A stretch of DNA of 64,000 nt from Pseudogracilibacillus auburnensis (lineage in GTDB: Bacteria; Bacillota; Bacilli; Bacillales; Amphibacillaceae), in NCBI RefSeq assembly GCF_003201975.1, contig NZ_QJJQ01000010.1, positions 62,001-126,000 on the forward strand. The letters run 5' to 3'. Below the pieces are notes generated by a model. It ran no database searches and had not been told where the DNA came from. It saw nothing but the letters and a program-made list of their open reading frames with translations. The position numbers and the translations under genes were made by a program. Below, piece by piece: positions 1 to 8,899 of the stretch (the stretch's first letter is position 1; each line of letters starts with the position of its first letter).

Positions 1-737
1 TCAGCCCCTGTTAATTCTGTAATAATATAAATAGCACGCTTTCTTAATTTTTCATTCGTTGCTTGAAGATTGATCATCAAATTTTCGTATACTTTTCCCG
101 TTTTAATCATTGTTACAGTGGATAACATATTTAAAACCATCTTTTGTGCAGTACCTGCTTTTAAACGAGTAGATCCTGTCACCACTTCTGCACCTACTGG
201 AAGTTCAATTGCCACATCTACCAATCTGGATAATGCTGCGTTTTCATTGCAAGAAATACTAATTGTCTCGGCACCAAGGTTCAATGCTTCGCGAATAGCT
301 CCTATGACATAGGGTGTTTGGCCACTTGACGCAATACCAACGACAACATCTTTTGCCGTTACATTCTTTTTGACATCATACATGCCTAACTCTGTGCTAT
401 CCTCAGCGTTTTCTATCGCCTTACGTAATGCTTTATCCCCTCCCGCTATCACTCCTTTGATTAATTCCGGTGATACGCCAAAGGTAGGTGGACATTCAGA
501 CGCATCTAAAACTCCTAATCTTCCACTAGTTCCAGCACCAAAGTAGACGACATGACCACCTGCTTCGATTGTTTCGACCATGACTTTAATAGCCTTCTCT
601 ATTTGGGGTAATGCTTTTTCAACAACGTAAGGTACTTTTTTATCCTGTTCATTGATCAGATGAATTATTTCCTGTATTGAGTTTTGGTGTAAATTGTTCG
701 ATTCTGTATTTCTCTTTTCTGTTAACAGTTTTTTCAT
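1..737 (-). CDS. murQ: N-acetylmuramic acid 6-phosphate etherase, copy 1 (partial at window edge)
   Basis: MurQ cleaves the D-lactyl ether of MurNAc-6-P to give GlcNAc-6-P and D-lactate in the cytoplasm. The reading frame opens at an ATG whose complement is 735-737 and stays open to base 1, so the last ~50 codons lie outside the window. The translation carries the SIS-domain signature GAGTSGRLGVLDASE and the second acidic block AIENAED, which hold the two catalytic glutamates of the family. It is almost identical to the complete murQ at 10670-11566; differences are scattered substitutions, densest around codons 125-180. No frameshift or stop is seen, so it may be functional. It lies behind an amiE remnant and a copy of the island's promoter. 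Identification is secure; activity is inferred. Confidence 0.9.
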   Translation of the reverse strand, partial: MKKLLTEKRNTESNNLHQNSIQEIIHLINEQDKKVPYVVEKALPQIEKAIKVMVETIEAGGHVVYFGAGTSGRLGVLDASECPPTFGVSPELIKGVIAGGDKALRKAIENAEDSTELGMYDVKKNVTAKDVVVGIASSGQTPYVIGAIREALNLGAETISISCNENAALSRLVDVAIELPVGAEVVTGSTRLKAGTAQKMVLNMLSTVTMIKTGKVYENLMINLQATNEKLRKRAIYIITELTGA

Positions 738-798
738 TTATTGTACCTTCCTTATTTCATCATAAAGTTACGTTTGAAGTCTACTTATGACAGGAATT

Positions 799-910
799 TT
801 ATTTACTTTTCACGAACTCATGATAAATGATTTCATGAATTTCTATCCTAATTTTTTGCATTTGGTCTATCCCAAATGTCTCATGTTTGTTAGAAATACA
901 AATATTAGTA
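799..910 (-). pseudogene. remnant of the 3' end of an amiE-like gene
   Basis: Read on the minus strand, this stretch ends with ...IIYHEFVKSK and a TAA stop at 799-801. It aligns with the last ~35 residues of the intact AmiE at 11654-12679, which ends ...MIYREFVKK. Shared positions include the QM..IR, E.H..IY and EFVK residues. There is no upstream coding sequence: homology stops near 910 and the promoter region follows. Gene order (promoter, amiE tail, murQ) matches the intact locus, so this is the residue of a duplicated amiE deleted internally. Confidence 0.75.
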
Positions 911-1005
911 TTTTATTTTGTCTAAATTTTACCCCCATAACCAAATTTGGAATTCCACAATTCTGAATAATTCAATTATATACGCAGTTCTTTCTATTTT
1001 TATTT

Positions 1006-1065
1006 ATTATAATGTGGTTGATTTTTTTTGTCAATAATAATTTAAATTTTTAGAAATATTATTTC
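1006..1065 (-). promoter_or_regulatory. promoter and probable MurR operator of the left murQ copy
   Basis: On the minus strand there is a perfect -35 TTGACA (1029-1034), a 17-bp spacer and a perfect -10 TATAAT (1006-1011). Upstream of the -35 lies the 13-bp palindrome GAAATAATATTTC (1053-1065). The same arrangement with the same spacings occurs before the intact amiE at 12828-12887. The palindrome is likely bound by the RpiR/MurR-family regulator encoded at 12925-13800; that assignment is inferred from position and conservation. Confidence 0.7.
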
Positions 1066-1153
1066 ATTATTTGCAAAAAAATATCTTTTGTCAAACAGAG
1101 GAGATGATCGTCTTAGAGATACTTTTTCTATTTGACTCTTAAGATATCCTTTT

Positions 1154-1963
1154 TTACACTTTTACGTATTCATAAACTTCTTTCCCTATTTGGTTGATCA
1201 TTCGTATAGCTTTATTCTGGTTGCAACCTTCCGATAATACGTTAATGATCACAGTTCGATCTCTTTTGTAAAGCACACCTGTATCATGATACAGATTTTC
1301 AACACTCCCTGTTTTACTTGCAAACGTCCATTCAGGTTGTTGACCAATATGCTTTATTGGTATGTCTGGAAAGTATGCTGTTAAATGTTGGATTTGTTGT
1401 CGTTTCAAAAGATCAATCATCTGTTCACAAGCATATTGCGAGCTGAATTTCCCTTCAACAACTGTTCGATAAAAAGTAGAAACATCATGAGCAGTAATCA
1501 TATTTCTACCTTCCAATTGAACAGGTACGGTCATTAATTTATTGTAAAAAGAACTATGTAACATGCCAATTTGGCTCATCGTAGCTTGGATTTGTTTCTT
1601 ACCTAGTCGATCTATCACCATATTCGTTGCTGTGTTATCACTTTGAATAATCATTAACATCAATAAATCATAGAATGTTAGCTCTAATCCAATAGATAAA
1701 TGTTGCAAAACACCTGCCCCACCAACGACATCTACTTTTTTCAGTTTGATCTTTTCACTTAAACATAATAATCCTTGATCGGCCATTGAAAAAGCAGTTG
1801 CCATAATAGGCAATTTTATGATACTAGCAGCATAATATTGGTGCTTACCATTGATCGATAAACTATCTTGCTTATCTAAATCTTCCACTACGATAGCCCA
1901 ATTCCCATCTTCCGATTTTACTAACTGTTCTAGTCTTTCTTTCAGTTCATTTATAATAAGCAC
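1154..1963 (-). CDS. cytoplasmic class A beta-lactamase-fold serine hydrolase
   Basis: The 269-residue protein has the class A active-site set: S47-x-x-K50 (SIIK), S108-D109-N110 and K217-T218-G219. It has no signal peptide or lipobox, so it should act in the cytoplasm, unlike true beta-lactamases. The omega-loop EPELN-type motif carrying the deacylating glutamate is not visible between the SDN motif and the RN.IT segment. It follows the upstream serine hydrolase by 7 bp, last gene of the peptide-processing group of the MurNAc island. A role on muropeptide-derived substrates is plausible; antibiotic resistance is unlikely. The start is taken as GTG at 1963 behind a weak ribosome binding site. 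Confidence 0.75.
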   Translation of the reverse strand: MLIINELKERLEQLVKSEDGNWAIVVEDLDKQDSLSINGKHQYYAASIIKLPIMATAFSMADQGLLCLSEKIKLKKVDVVGGAGVLQHLSIGLELTFYDLLMLMIIQSDNTATNMVIDRLGKKQIQATMSQIGMLHSSFYNKLMTVPVQLEGRNMITAHDVSTFYRTVVEGKFSSQYACEQMIDLLKRQQIQHLTAYFPDIPIKHIGQQPEWTFASKTGSVENLYHDTGVLYKRDRTVIINVLSEGCNQNKAIRMINQIGKEVYEYVKV

Positions 1964-1970
1964 CTACTTT

Positions 1971-3368
1971 TCATTTAACTTTTGGAACGATACGATGATA
2001 AATGGAGATCGCATAAACCATATCAGATTCATCCATTAACAATTCAACAGGTTCTGCTACATCATCCACATAAGCAAGAAAAACATTTTCTTTTATAAAT
2101 TTAATTGGATATACTTTCTCATTATAGGTAAATAATAGATGATGATCTTTTATTTCAATAGTCACATCCATCCCCTCCCCTGAACGATACTCTCCTTTAT
2201 ATAATGATAATGTGTCAGATTCCACAACGTATTCTTCCTTAGAAAGAAAATCTGCATCAAGATCCCGTCCGAAATAAGCATTTAACGCACATTCCATCAT
2301 TCGTGAAGCTGGAAAACCAGATAAATTGGATAAAACAATTGCCGTTATCCCCTCTTCAGGCAGAATGGCTAACTTAGAAGAAATAGATTGTAGACTACCC
2401 CCGTGATCCACTAGCTTTTTCCCGAAATAATCTAGTGTAATTGCTAGACCATATCCATAAAACTTGATCGGATCCATCTTCATATGTGGGTGTAACATTT
2501 GCTTAACACTTTCTTCTGTTAAAATACGTGCTCCATTAACAACACCTTGATTCATAAACAGTGATGCATAAACAATCATATCGTTTGCAGTTGATTTTAA
2601 AAAACCTGTGGCACGCATTGCTGGTGCATCCCACCAATCTTGTGCCAAATACACTTCATTCTGTCCATCTTTTTCATGTATTTCATAGCAGGAAGTAATA
2701 TTTTCATATGACTTGAAATCTTCTATCATAAAATTCGTATGTGACATTCCACAAGGCAGAATAATATTTTCCAATACGTACTGTTCATATGGTATTCCAC
2801 TGACATTTTCAATTATTGCCCCTAGTAAACCGTAAGCATCGTTTGAATAACTAAACATATTTCCTGGTTTCGCAAACAATTTAACATTGGATTCAGATAT
2901 GTATGTCATTAATTGTTCATACGACATTATTTGGTTTTCTAAGTCAGGCAATTCCAAGTAGTCTACCATTGAATCATCATTTCGCTCTCTTTCCATCGCA
3001 TAGTCTAAAGAAGGTAATGGCGGGAGCCCTGACGAATGTGTCATAAAATGATAGACAGTAATCTTTTTCAAATCTTCTTGATTTTCCAGCGCAAATTTAG
3101 GTAAATATTGAATGACAGGAGCATGAATATTTAATTTACCTTTTTCTGCAAGTTGCATGATCGCTACACAAGTAAATGATTTTGTAAGAGAAGCTAATCC
3201 AAATACCGTATTTCCATCAATCTTCTCTTGTTTTTCTACATTTTTATAGCCAAATGCTTTTTCATAAACTATTTTTCCATGTTTAGCAATAGCAATAATA
3301 CTACCTGGAACATGATACTCATACAATAACCGTTCCATTCGTTCTTCAAATGTTTGCCTATTTTTCAT
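1971..3368 (-). CDS. class C beta-lactamase-fold serine hydrolase (PF00144), cytoplasmic
   Basis: The 465-residue protein shows the family catalytic motifs S60-L-T-K63, Y174-S175-N176 and H322-G-G. The final ~90 residues form a separate beta-rich tail, as found in D-aminopeptidase/esterase-type members. There is no signal peptide. The ATG follows AGGGGGG at good spacing, and the gene lies 10 bp behind the M19 dipeptidase stop, so they are cotranscribed. Family members include D-amino-acid amidases, DD-peptidases and the MurNAc-L-Ala amidase AmiE. It is more distant from AmiE than the protein at 11654-12679, so I do not name it. Given its neighbours, cleavage of D-amino-acid-containing muropeptide pieces is the best guess. 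Confidence 0.75.
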   Translation of the reverse strand: MKNRQTFEERMERLLYEYHVPGSIIAIAKHGKIVYEKAFGYKNVEKQEKIDGNTVFGLASLTKSFTCVAIMQLAEKGKLNIHAPVIQYLPKFALENQEDLKKITVYHFMTHSSGLPPLPSLDYAMERERNDDSMVDYLELPDLENQIMSYEQLMTYISESNVKLFAKPGNMFSYSNDAYGLLGAIIENVSGIPYEQYVLENIILPCGMSHTNFMIEDFKSYENITSCYEIHEKDGQNEVYLAQDWWDAPAMRATGFLKSTANDMIVYASLFMNQGVVNGARILTEESVKQMLHPHMKMDPIKFYGYGLAITLDYFGKKLVDHGGSLQSISSKLAILPEEGITAIVLSNLSGFPASRMMECALNAYFGRDLDADFLSKEEYVVESDTLSLYKGEYRSGEGMDVTIEIKDHHLLFTYNEKVYPIKFIKENVFLAYVDDVAEPVELLMDESDMVYAISIYHRIVPKVK

Positions 3369-3378
3369 TGCTTCCCCC

Positions 3379-4332
3379 CTAAGGCAATCTTGTTGGACGA
3401 TGATCCAAAAAGTTTTGATAGGAAAAACCTCTTACCTCTTCTTCTGAATAATACTTTAACAATTCTGTAATGAGCTGTTGATATTTTGATGCATCTTCTA
3501 AGCCATGAATAAATTGATCAATTCCATCAAAATCTGAGCCAAACCCAATATTTTTCACACCACCTAATGAACATAGATAATCAATATGTTCAATTAAATG
3601 AGGGATCTTTACATCGTCTCTATCAGCTCGGACAAATGGAGGATTAAACACAACATGGATCAAACCATCTTTTTCAAACATTTTTTTAATTTGATCATCA
3701 TAGAGATTTCTTGGATGATCACAAAGTTCTCTCACATTAGAATGGGATGCAATTGGGTAATCCGCAAGTTCCATAACCTCCCAAAAACTTTTCACAGAAA
3801 GATGGGAAACATCTGTAAACACATGGTGCTCATTATTTAAAATCACTACTTCTTTACCTAACATTGTTAATCCACCACCACGTGGTTCACCAACCCCATC
3901 TGCACATAAATTTGCATGATTCCATGTCAACCCTATAGATAGTACTCCTTCTTGATAAAGACGCCTTAATTTATTTACGTCATTCCCAAAAGCATCAGCA
4001 CCTTCTAGTGTAAGTACAGCTCCAATCTCTCCGGTTTGTAAATGATCGATATCTTCCCAGTTCTTTATCTGTTTCATTTCAGGATTTTTCCCTAGAATTT
4101 CTGTGTGGAATAATTCTATTTGTTCTAATGCATATTTCCAAATCTCGTCAGAAGAAACATCAGGATATATAAAAATAGCATAAAACTGCACAAATACTTT
4201 TCCTGTTTTCAATCGCTCTAGATTAGTATCTAATTTAGGTGAGTGATTATAATCAAGCTGTTGTAATTTTTTACTTCTATTTGCTAGTTGTAATTTGTAC
4301 AAAGCATCACAATGTGCATCAATAATTTTCAA
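3379..4332 (-). CDS. membrane-dipeptidase family (M19) zinc dipeptidase
   Basis: M19 enzymes hydrolyse dipeptides, including ones with a C-terminal D-residue, with a binuclear zinc centre. Visible ligands are the N-terminal H7-C-D9 (DAHCD), the bridging Glu in LTLEGAD, the His in SHSNV and the Asp in GFGSDFDG. I use the TTG start at 4332 because AAAGGGGG precedes it by a normal distance; upstream codons to 4419 overlap the previous gene and look non-coding. This gives 317 residues, normal for bacterial M19. It starts 13 bp after the C26 gene. In this island it probably splits dipeptides released from the peptidoglycan stem peptide, an inference from context. Confidence 0.85.
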   Translation of the reverse strand: MKIIDAHCDALYKLQLANRSKKLQQLDYNHSPKLDTNLERLKTGKVFVQFYAIFIYPDVSSDEIWKYALEQIELFHTEILGKNPEMKQIKNWEDIDHLQTGEIGAVLTLEGADAFGNDVNKLRRLYQEGVLSIGLTWNHANLCADGVGEPRGGGLTMLGKEVVILNNEHHVFTDVSHLSVKSFWEVMELADYPIASHSNVRELCDHPRNLYDDQIKKMFEKDGLIHVVFNPPFVRADRDDVKIPHLIEHIDYLCSLGGVKNIGFGSDFDGIDQFIHGLEDASKYQQLITELLKYYSEEEVRGFSYQNFLDHRPTRLP

Positions 4333-4345
4333 ACCTTTTCCCCCT

Positions 4346-5077
4346 TTAGTTCTTTGCCTCACTCGAAATACCGCTACATGCTTCGATAAAGGAGTCGAAT
4401 ATTTTCTTGGATGTGTCATCCCCTTGCATAGCCATATTTTCCGGATGCCATTGAACGCCTAAAACATAACGGTAATCTTTGCCCTCAATCGCTTCGATGA
4501 TCCCATCATTTGCGGTACCGCTTTGAACGAGCGAATTACCTAATCGCTTAATGGCCTGATGATGACGACTATTCACTTTTATTTCACTTGAACCTACTAT
4601 TTTGGACAATAAGCTCTCTTCCGTTACATGGACAAAGTGAGACGGATAACCATCATAAGCTTGTTGATGATGTTGCAACAATGTGCTATCAATTTGATCA
4701 TATATATCTTGGTAAACACTACCACCTAATGCTACATTAATTATTTGGCATCCTTTACAAACTCCCAAAACTGGTTTGTTTTTCTGTAGTACTTTTTGAA
4801 CTAGAATCATTTCAAATTCATCACGTTGCTGATTTACTACACCTAACTTTTGATGTGGTTCTTCTCCAAAAAGAAATGGATTAATATCATTCCCACCAGT
4901 TAAATAAAGACCATCAATCCTTTCTACCAGTTCATCTGCCGTACTTTCATTTTTAAAGTACGGTAATAAAATTGGAATTCCACCAGCTTCACTTAGTGAC
5001 TTCACATTATCTTCATTGATAAAATATTGTCCTTTATCTTCATCAATAGATGGAACAACTCCTATTATTGGACTCAT
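4346..5077 (-). CDS. class I glutamine-amidotransferase-like hydrolase (peptidase C26, PuuD-like)
   Basis: The 243-residue protein carries the C26 triad: nucleophile C107 in GVCKGCQ, and H211 and E213 in VQWHPE, plus the HHQA block. PuuD-type enzymes cleave gamma-glutamyl amide bonds. In a peptidoglycan-recycling operon the obvious substrate is a gamma-D-glutamyl bond of the stem peptide, but that is inference. The second ATG (5077) is preferred because AGGAGG sits 7 nt upstream of it, whereas the first ATG is 1 nt from the site. It is the first gene of the four-gene peptide-processing group. No secretion signal is present. Confidence 0.8.
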   Translation of the reverse strand: MSPIIGVVPSIDEDKGQYFINEDNVKSLSEAGGIPILLPYFKNESTADELVERIDGLYLTGGNDINPFLFGEEPHQKLGVVNQQRDEFEMILVQKVLQKNKPVLGVCKGCQIINVALGGSVYQDIYDQIDSTLLQHHQQAYDGYPSHFVHVTEESLLSKIVGSSEIKVNSRHHQAIKRLGNSLVQSGTANDGIIEAIEGKDYRYVLGVQWHPENMAMQGDDTSKKIFDSFIEACSGISSEAKN

Positions 5078-5083
5078 TGTCAT

Positions 5084-5874
5084 ACCTCCTAATCCAAAAT
5101 ATAATCATAAAGTGGTGTTTCTTCGTTTATTTGGTCATTTTTGATTTATCATTGTTTTGTATCTAAAATTTCAGATCTACGAATCAATTTCATCATTCAA
5201 TATGTCCGTTAACTATCCGAACAACAAAGATTAGTTATTGGTTCCCACTCTAGATGGTCGCTTTTTAGCGAGCACCGTTAAATCTTCGTCAGACTAAAGC
5301 CCTTCTAGTCCTACCTGCACCTTTCCTCCTGCGACGCACCATGTTTATTGCACCGAGTAATCGCAAGTGTAAAGATTTTGATGGTACGAGCATTTAGCAC
5401 AGTCCCAAAAGGCTTCGATGGGACGAGCAAATGCACAGCGCTAGGACGTGAGCGCTTTTCCCGACCAGAAGTCGATTACCTGGAGTGGAAGCCTTAGGCG
5501 TTAGCTAAAGTACCCGAATATTAAGATTTTTCCAATGTGTTATGTTCGGATTTATTCTTGGAATTGGCTTGTATGAAATTGACGAATAAAGATATCTAAT
5601 AAATAATCTTTGTTATCAGGTAATTAGTTGAAACTATTCATGCATTGATCCATTAAAATATTATTCAATTTTTAATCTTGTCATTTACTTTTCTGTACAA
5701 CGATCTAATATGGCGAAACTACTACTATTTTAATAACTTCTGGCATGATTTTTTTGAGTTCTTGCGTCATTAGGTATAAATACATGATTGTCATATCAAT
5801 TAACTTAGTAATACCTTATATATCTACTGATTCTTAACGTTTCCTTAGGTTACTTTTCTTCCTTTTCTACTATT
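5084..5874. other. 790-bp intergenic stretch with a degenerate repeat
   Basis: No gene is supported here. From about 5240 to 5520 the sequence is more GC-rich than its surroundings. It contains the module TTCGATGGGACGAG followed by AATGCACAG (about 5418-5442), and just before it a near copy TTTTGATGGTACGAGCATTTAGC (about 5378-5400). The same module occurs at 39716-39776 and 63420-63450. The rest is AT-rich without recognisable signals. The gap separates namZ from the C26-M19-hydrolase group. Confidence 0.5.
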
Positions 5875-7029
5875 CTATGAATAGAACAAGTATTTATTTC
5901 TTGTTTTTTCAAATGTTTCTTGATCTTGTTTTATCCGATCGATAAAAGGTTGTATGTCATTCATTAATAATTGTTTCCTAAGTTCGTCCGTACCTGCAAG
6001 TAGATCTAAAAAGTATCGATTATTAAAGTCGGAGCTTCTAATGAAAGAAGCTTGTCGAGGATATAATGTAAATATTACAGATAATAATGTAACTCCAATT
6101 AGTACTGGACGAACATTTTTTCTGTCTATAATATGTATTTGCACCCCTTCACATAGTTCACCTGCAAACTTTGAAATAGATGGGCGAAAATTAGTTGGAC
6201 GAAAAATGACACCAGTTAAATTTCTTGAGTTCATTTCCTTTGCTAATTTATGACCATTCATAAATGGTGCACCGACTATTTCAAATGGTTTCGTTGTCCC
6301 CCTTCCTTCAGAAAGATTTGTACCTTCAATTAAACATGTTCCCGGATAAAGAAGACACATCTCTACGTTTGTTGTATTTGGTGTAGGAGAAACCCACAAT
6401 AATTCAGTTTCATCAAAATATCTTTCTCTTCTCCATCCTTCCATTTGGATGACTTTCAAATCACAATGGATAGCATACTCTTCATTAAATAAAGTAATGA
6501 TCTCCCCAATAGTAAGTCCATGGCGCATTGCAACGGGATATTCTCCTACAAATGAAGTAAAGCCATCTTGAACGATATTTCCTTCCACCTCTAATCCATT
6601 AATTGGGTTTGGACGATCTAAAACAACAACCTGTTTTCCTTGTGCTCGACAAACTTTTAGCATATTTGCAATCGAATAAATAAACGTATAATATCTTGAT
6701 CCTATATCTTGTAAATCGCAAAAAACAACGTCAACATTAGCTAACATTTCGGTGTTTGGTTTCTTTTCTTTATTGTATAAACTAAATACCGGTAATCTTG
6801 TGTATGGATCTATCGTTGAATCGATCCATTTTCCTTCCTTCACATCTCCACGTAAACCATGTTCCGGGCTAAATAGAGTGGTCAAATTGATCTCTTTATG
6901 TTCATAAAATAAATCAATAGAAGAAACTAATTGTTTATTTACCCCAGTTACATTAGTTAGCAATCCGATCTTTTTCCCACGATAAAGCGCAGCATGCTTT
7001 TCCAAAAAAACTTCTAATCCAAGTTTCAA
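5875..7029 (-). CDS. namZ: exo-beta-N-acetylmuramidase NamZ (DUF1343/YbbC family), no signal peptide
   Basis: NamZ removes non-reducing-end MurNAc residues from peptidoglycan fragments. The 384-residue protein matches DUF1343 throughout: FSPEHGLRG (53-61), DLQDIGSRYYT (105-115) and DRPNP (138-142). The B. subtilis enzyme is secreted. This protein begins directly with the mature domain (MKLGLEVFLE), with no hydrophobic leader, so it should be cytoplasmic. The start is TTG at 7029, 7 nt after AAGGGGG. It follows the second permease by 48 bp and belongs to the same operon. This fits import of MurNAc-ended saccharides followed by internal hydrolysis. Confidence 0.85.
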   Translation of the reverse strand: MKLGLEVFLEKHAALYRGKKIGLLTNVTGVNKQLVSSIDLFYEHKEINLTTLFSPEHGLRGDVKEGKWIDSTIDPYTRLPVFSLYNKEKKPNTEMLANVDVVFCDLQDIGSRYYTFIYSIANMLKVCRAQGKQVVVLDRPNPINGLEVEGNIVQDGFTSFVGEYPVAMRHGLTIGEIITLFNEEYAIHCDLKVIQMEGWRRERYFDETELLWVSPTPNTTNVEMCLLYPGTCLIEGTNLSEGRGTTKPFEIVGAPFMNGHKLAKEMNSRNLTGVIFRPTNFRPSISKFAGELCEGVQIHIIDRKNVRPVLIGVTLLSVIFTLYPRQASFIRSSDFNNRYFLDLLAGTDELRKQLLMNDIQPFIDRIKQDQETFEKTRNKYLFYS

Positions 7030-7077
7030 TATTGTACCCCCTTTTCATAGCTGTTATCTTGCTTATTGTAATAAACT

Positions 7078-7941
7078 CTATCCTTTAATTGAACCAGATG
7101 TAGCACTGTTGATAAAATGCCTTTGTAACAGTAAGAAAATAATAATCACTGGGACTAATGCAATAATAGAACCTGTTGCAACTGCACGTGTACTTGCTTC
7201 AAATGCACCATCTAATTTATATAATCCAAGTGTTAATGGATGCATGGATTCATCACGTAAAACAATAAGCGGCCATAGAAAACTATTCCATGCACCTATG
7301 AAACTTAAGATTCCTAATGTGGCAATCATTGGTTTCACCATTGGTAATAAAATTTTCCACCATATTTGAAATACATTCGCTCCATCAATAATTGCAGACT
7401 CCTCAATCTCCCTAGGGATATTTAAAAATGCTTGCCTCATTAAAAATATTCCAAAAGCATTCACTGCAATTGGTAAGACAACTCCCGTAAATGTACCTAA
7501 TAATCCAATTTTATTTAAAATTAAATAAATGGGAATCATTGTAGCTTCAGCGGGCACCATCATTGTCGCGATAATAATAATAAAAATAATATTTTTCCCC
7601 TTAAAGTTCATTCTAGCTAACGGAAATCCAGCAAGTGTCGCTAACAAGATTGGTAAAATCATTCCCCAAAAGGTAATGATCAGGCTGTTCCAAAAGTAGA
7701 GGGGTATTGGTAGTGTTTGCCATACTTCTATAAAGTTATCTAAAGTAAAATCTTTTGGGATAAAGTTTGGCGGCATCGAAAATACTGCTTCATTCGGTCC
7801 TTTTAATGCCGTGGACAATGTCCAGATAAAAGGAATAACTGTTAAAAGTGCAATAGCCGTTAAAATAATATACAATACAGCTTTTCTCTTAAAATGATAG
7901 CTGCTAAAACTGAATCTTCGTTTTTTATCGTTACTTGACAT
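7078..7941 (-). CDS. sugar ABC transporter permease, MalG type
   Basis: This 287-residue integral membrane protein has about six membrane segments. Its cytoplasmic EAA loop, EEIEESAIIDGAN...ILLP, docks the ATPase. It starts with ATG behind AGGAGG and follows the MalF-type permease by 22 bp. It would form the heterodimeric channel with the protein at 7964-8821, served by the lipoprotein at 9223-10518. No ATPase gene is present in the island, so a shared MsmX-type ATPase elsewhere is expected, as for many Bacillus sugar importers. The substrate is inferred from neighbours to be MurNAc or a MurNAc-containing saccharide or muropeptide. Confidence 0.85.
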   Translation of the reverse strand: MSSNDKKRRFSFSSYHFKRKAVLYIILTAIALLTVIPFIWTLSTALKGPNEAVFSMPPNFIPKDFTLDNFIEVWQTLPIPLYFWNSLIITFWGMILPILLATLAGFPLARMNFKGKNIIFIIIIATMMVPAEATMIPIYLILNKIGLLGTFTGVVLPIAVNAFGIFLMRQAFLNIPREIEESAIIDGANVFQIWWKILLPMVKPMIATLGILSFIGAWNSFLWPLIVLRDESMHPLTLGLYKLDGAFEASTRAVATGSIIALVPVIIIFLLLQRHFINSATSGSIKG

Positions 7942-7963
7942 GTATTATCCTCCTAAGTTTTTA

Positions 7964-8821
7964 TTATGCATCTTTGGTGTCTTGTATTTTTAAATTAACG
8001 ATAGAAATGATTAAAATAACTAAAAATAGGATCGTAGCAATTGCACTTGCATATCCCATATTAATGTTTTCAAACGCTTCTTTAAATATTAAATAAACGA
8101 GCGTTGTTGTCGAATTAACAGGTCCCCCTTCAGTCATTACCATCATCAAGGCAAATTCTTTAAATGCACCCATTGTAGAAATAATACTTACAAAAAGAAT
8201 GACTGGTCGAAGGGAAGGTATTGTAATATTCCACTGTTTTCTCCAAAATCCTGCTCCATCCATTTCTGCTGCTTCATATAATTCTTGCGGAACAGATTGC
8301 AAGCCTGCTAAATAGATCAGCATATAATATCCCATTCCTTGCCAAACTGTAACAATAGCAACACTAATCATTGCCATACTTGGACTTGTAAGCCACTTTA
8401 TTGACCCTATTCCAATTAATTCAAAAAAGTAATTAAAGATACCATCTGTTGCAAACATCCACTTCCAAAGTAACGCTGTAACAACTACCGAAACTAATAC
8501 AGGAAAATAAAATGCCAATCGATATAATTTAATGCCTTTTAACTGTTGATTTACTAAAACTGCCAATAATAACGAGACAATTGTGATAGCAGGTGTCACA
8601 AGTATCCAATAAAACATTGTATTTTTTAATGCATGCCAAAACTTATCATCACTTAACAATGTTTGATAATTTTCTAAGCCTACCCACTGTGCTGGTTGAA
8701 AGACATTATAACTTGTAAACCCTAAATAGATTACCCATATAATGGGAATGATACTAAATACCATTAATAGAATGATTGCTGGTAAGAGAAAAGCCCAAGC
8801 ATGTCTTGTTTTATATATCAT
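7964..8821 (-). CDS. sugar ABC transporter permease, MalF type
   Basis: The 285-residue membrane protein shows the MalF-family EAA loop PQELYEAAEMDGAG...ITIP near residues 180-205 and about six transmembrane helices. The ATG lies behind AAAGGAG at normal spacing. It is separated from the binding-protein gene by about 400 bp that hold a hairpin and a mobile-looking repeat, so it may be expressed at a lower level than the binding protein. It pairs with the MalG-type permease downstream. Substrate assignment (MurNAc sugars) rests on the operon context only. Confidence 0.85.
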   Translation of the reverse strand: MIYKTRHAWAFLLPAIILLMVFSIIPIIWVIYLGFTSYNVFQPAQWVGLENYQTLLSDDKFWHALKNTMFYWILVTPAITIVSLLLAVLVNQQLKGIKLYRLAFYFPVLVSVVVTALLWKWMFATDGIFNYFFELIGIGSIKWLTSPSMAMISVAIVTVWQGMGYYMLIYLAGLQSVPQELYEAAEMDGAGFWRKQWNITIPSLRPVILFVSIISTMGAFKEFALMMVMTEGGPVNSTTTLVYLIFKEAFENINMGYASAIATILFLVILIISIVNLKIQDTKDA

Positions 8822-8899
8822 TTTTTTCTCTCCTTTATGAACGACGGCTAATCAAAGATTAACAATTTCCTACTTTTTCATGTTACGTTTTTTAAAGAG

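Noticed and set aside
1154-3368. Beta-lactam resistance genes
   Set aside because: Both proteins lack export signals and sit in a peptidoglycan-recycling operon; the class A-like one also lacks the deacylation loop.
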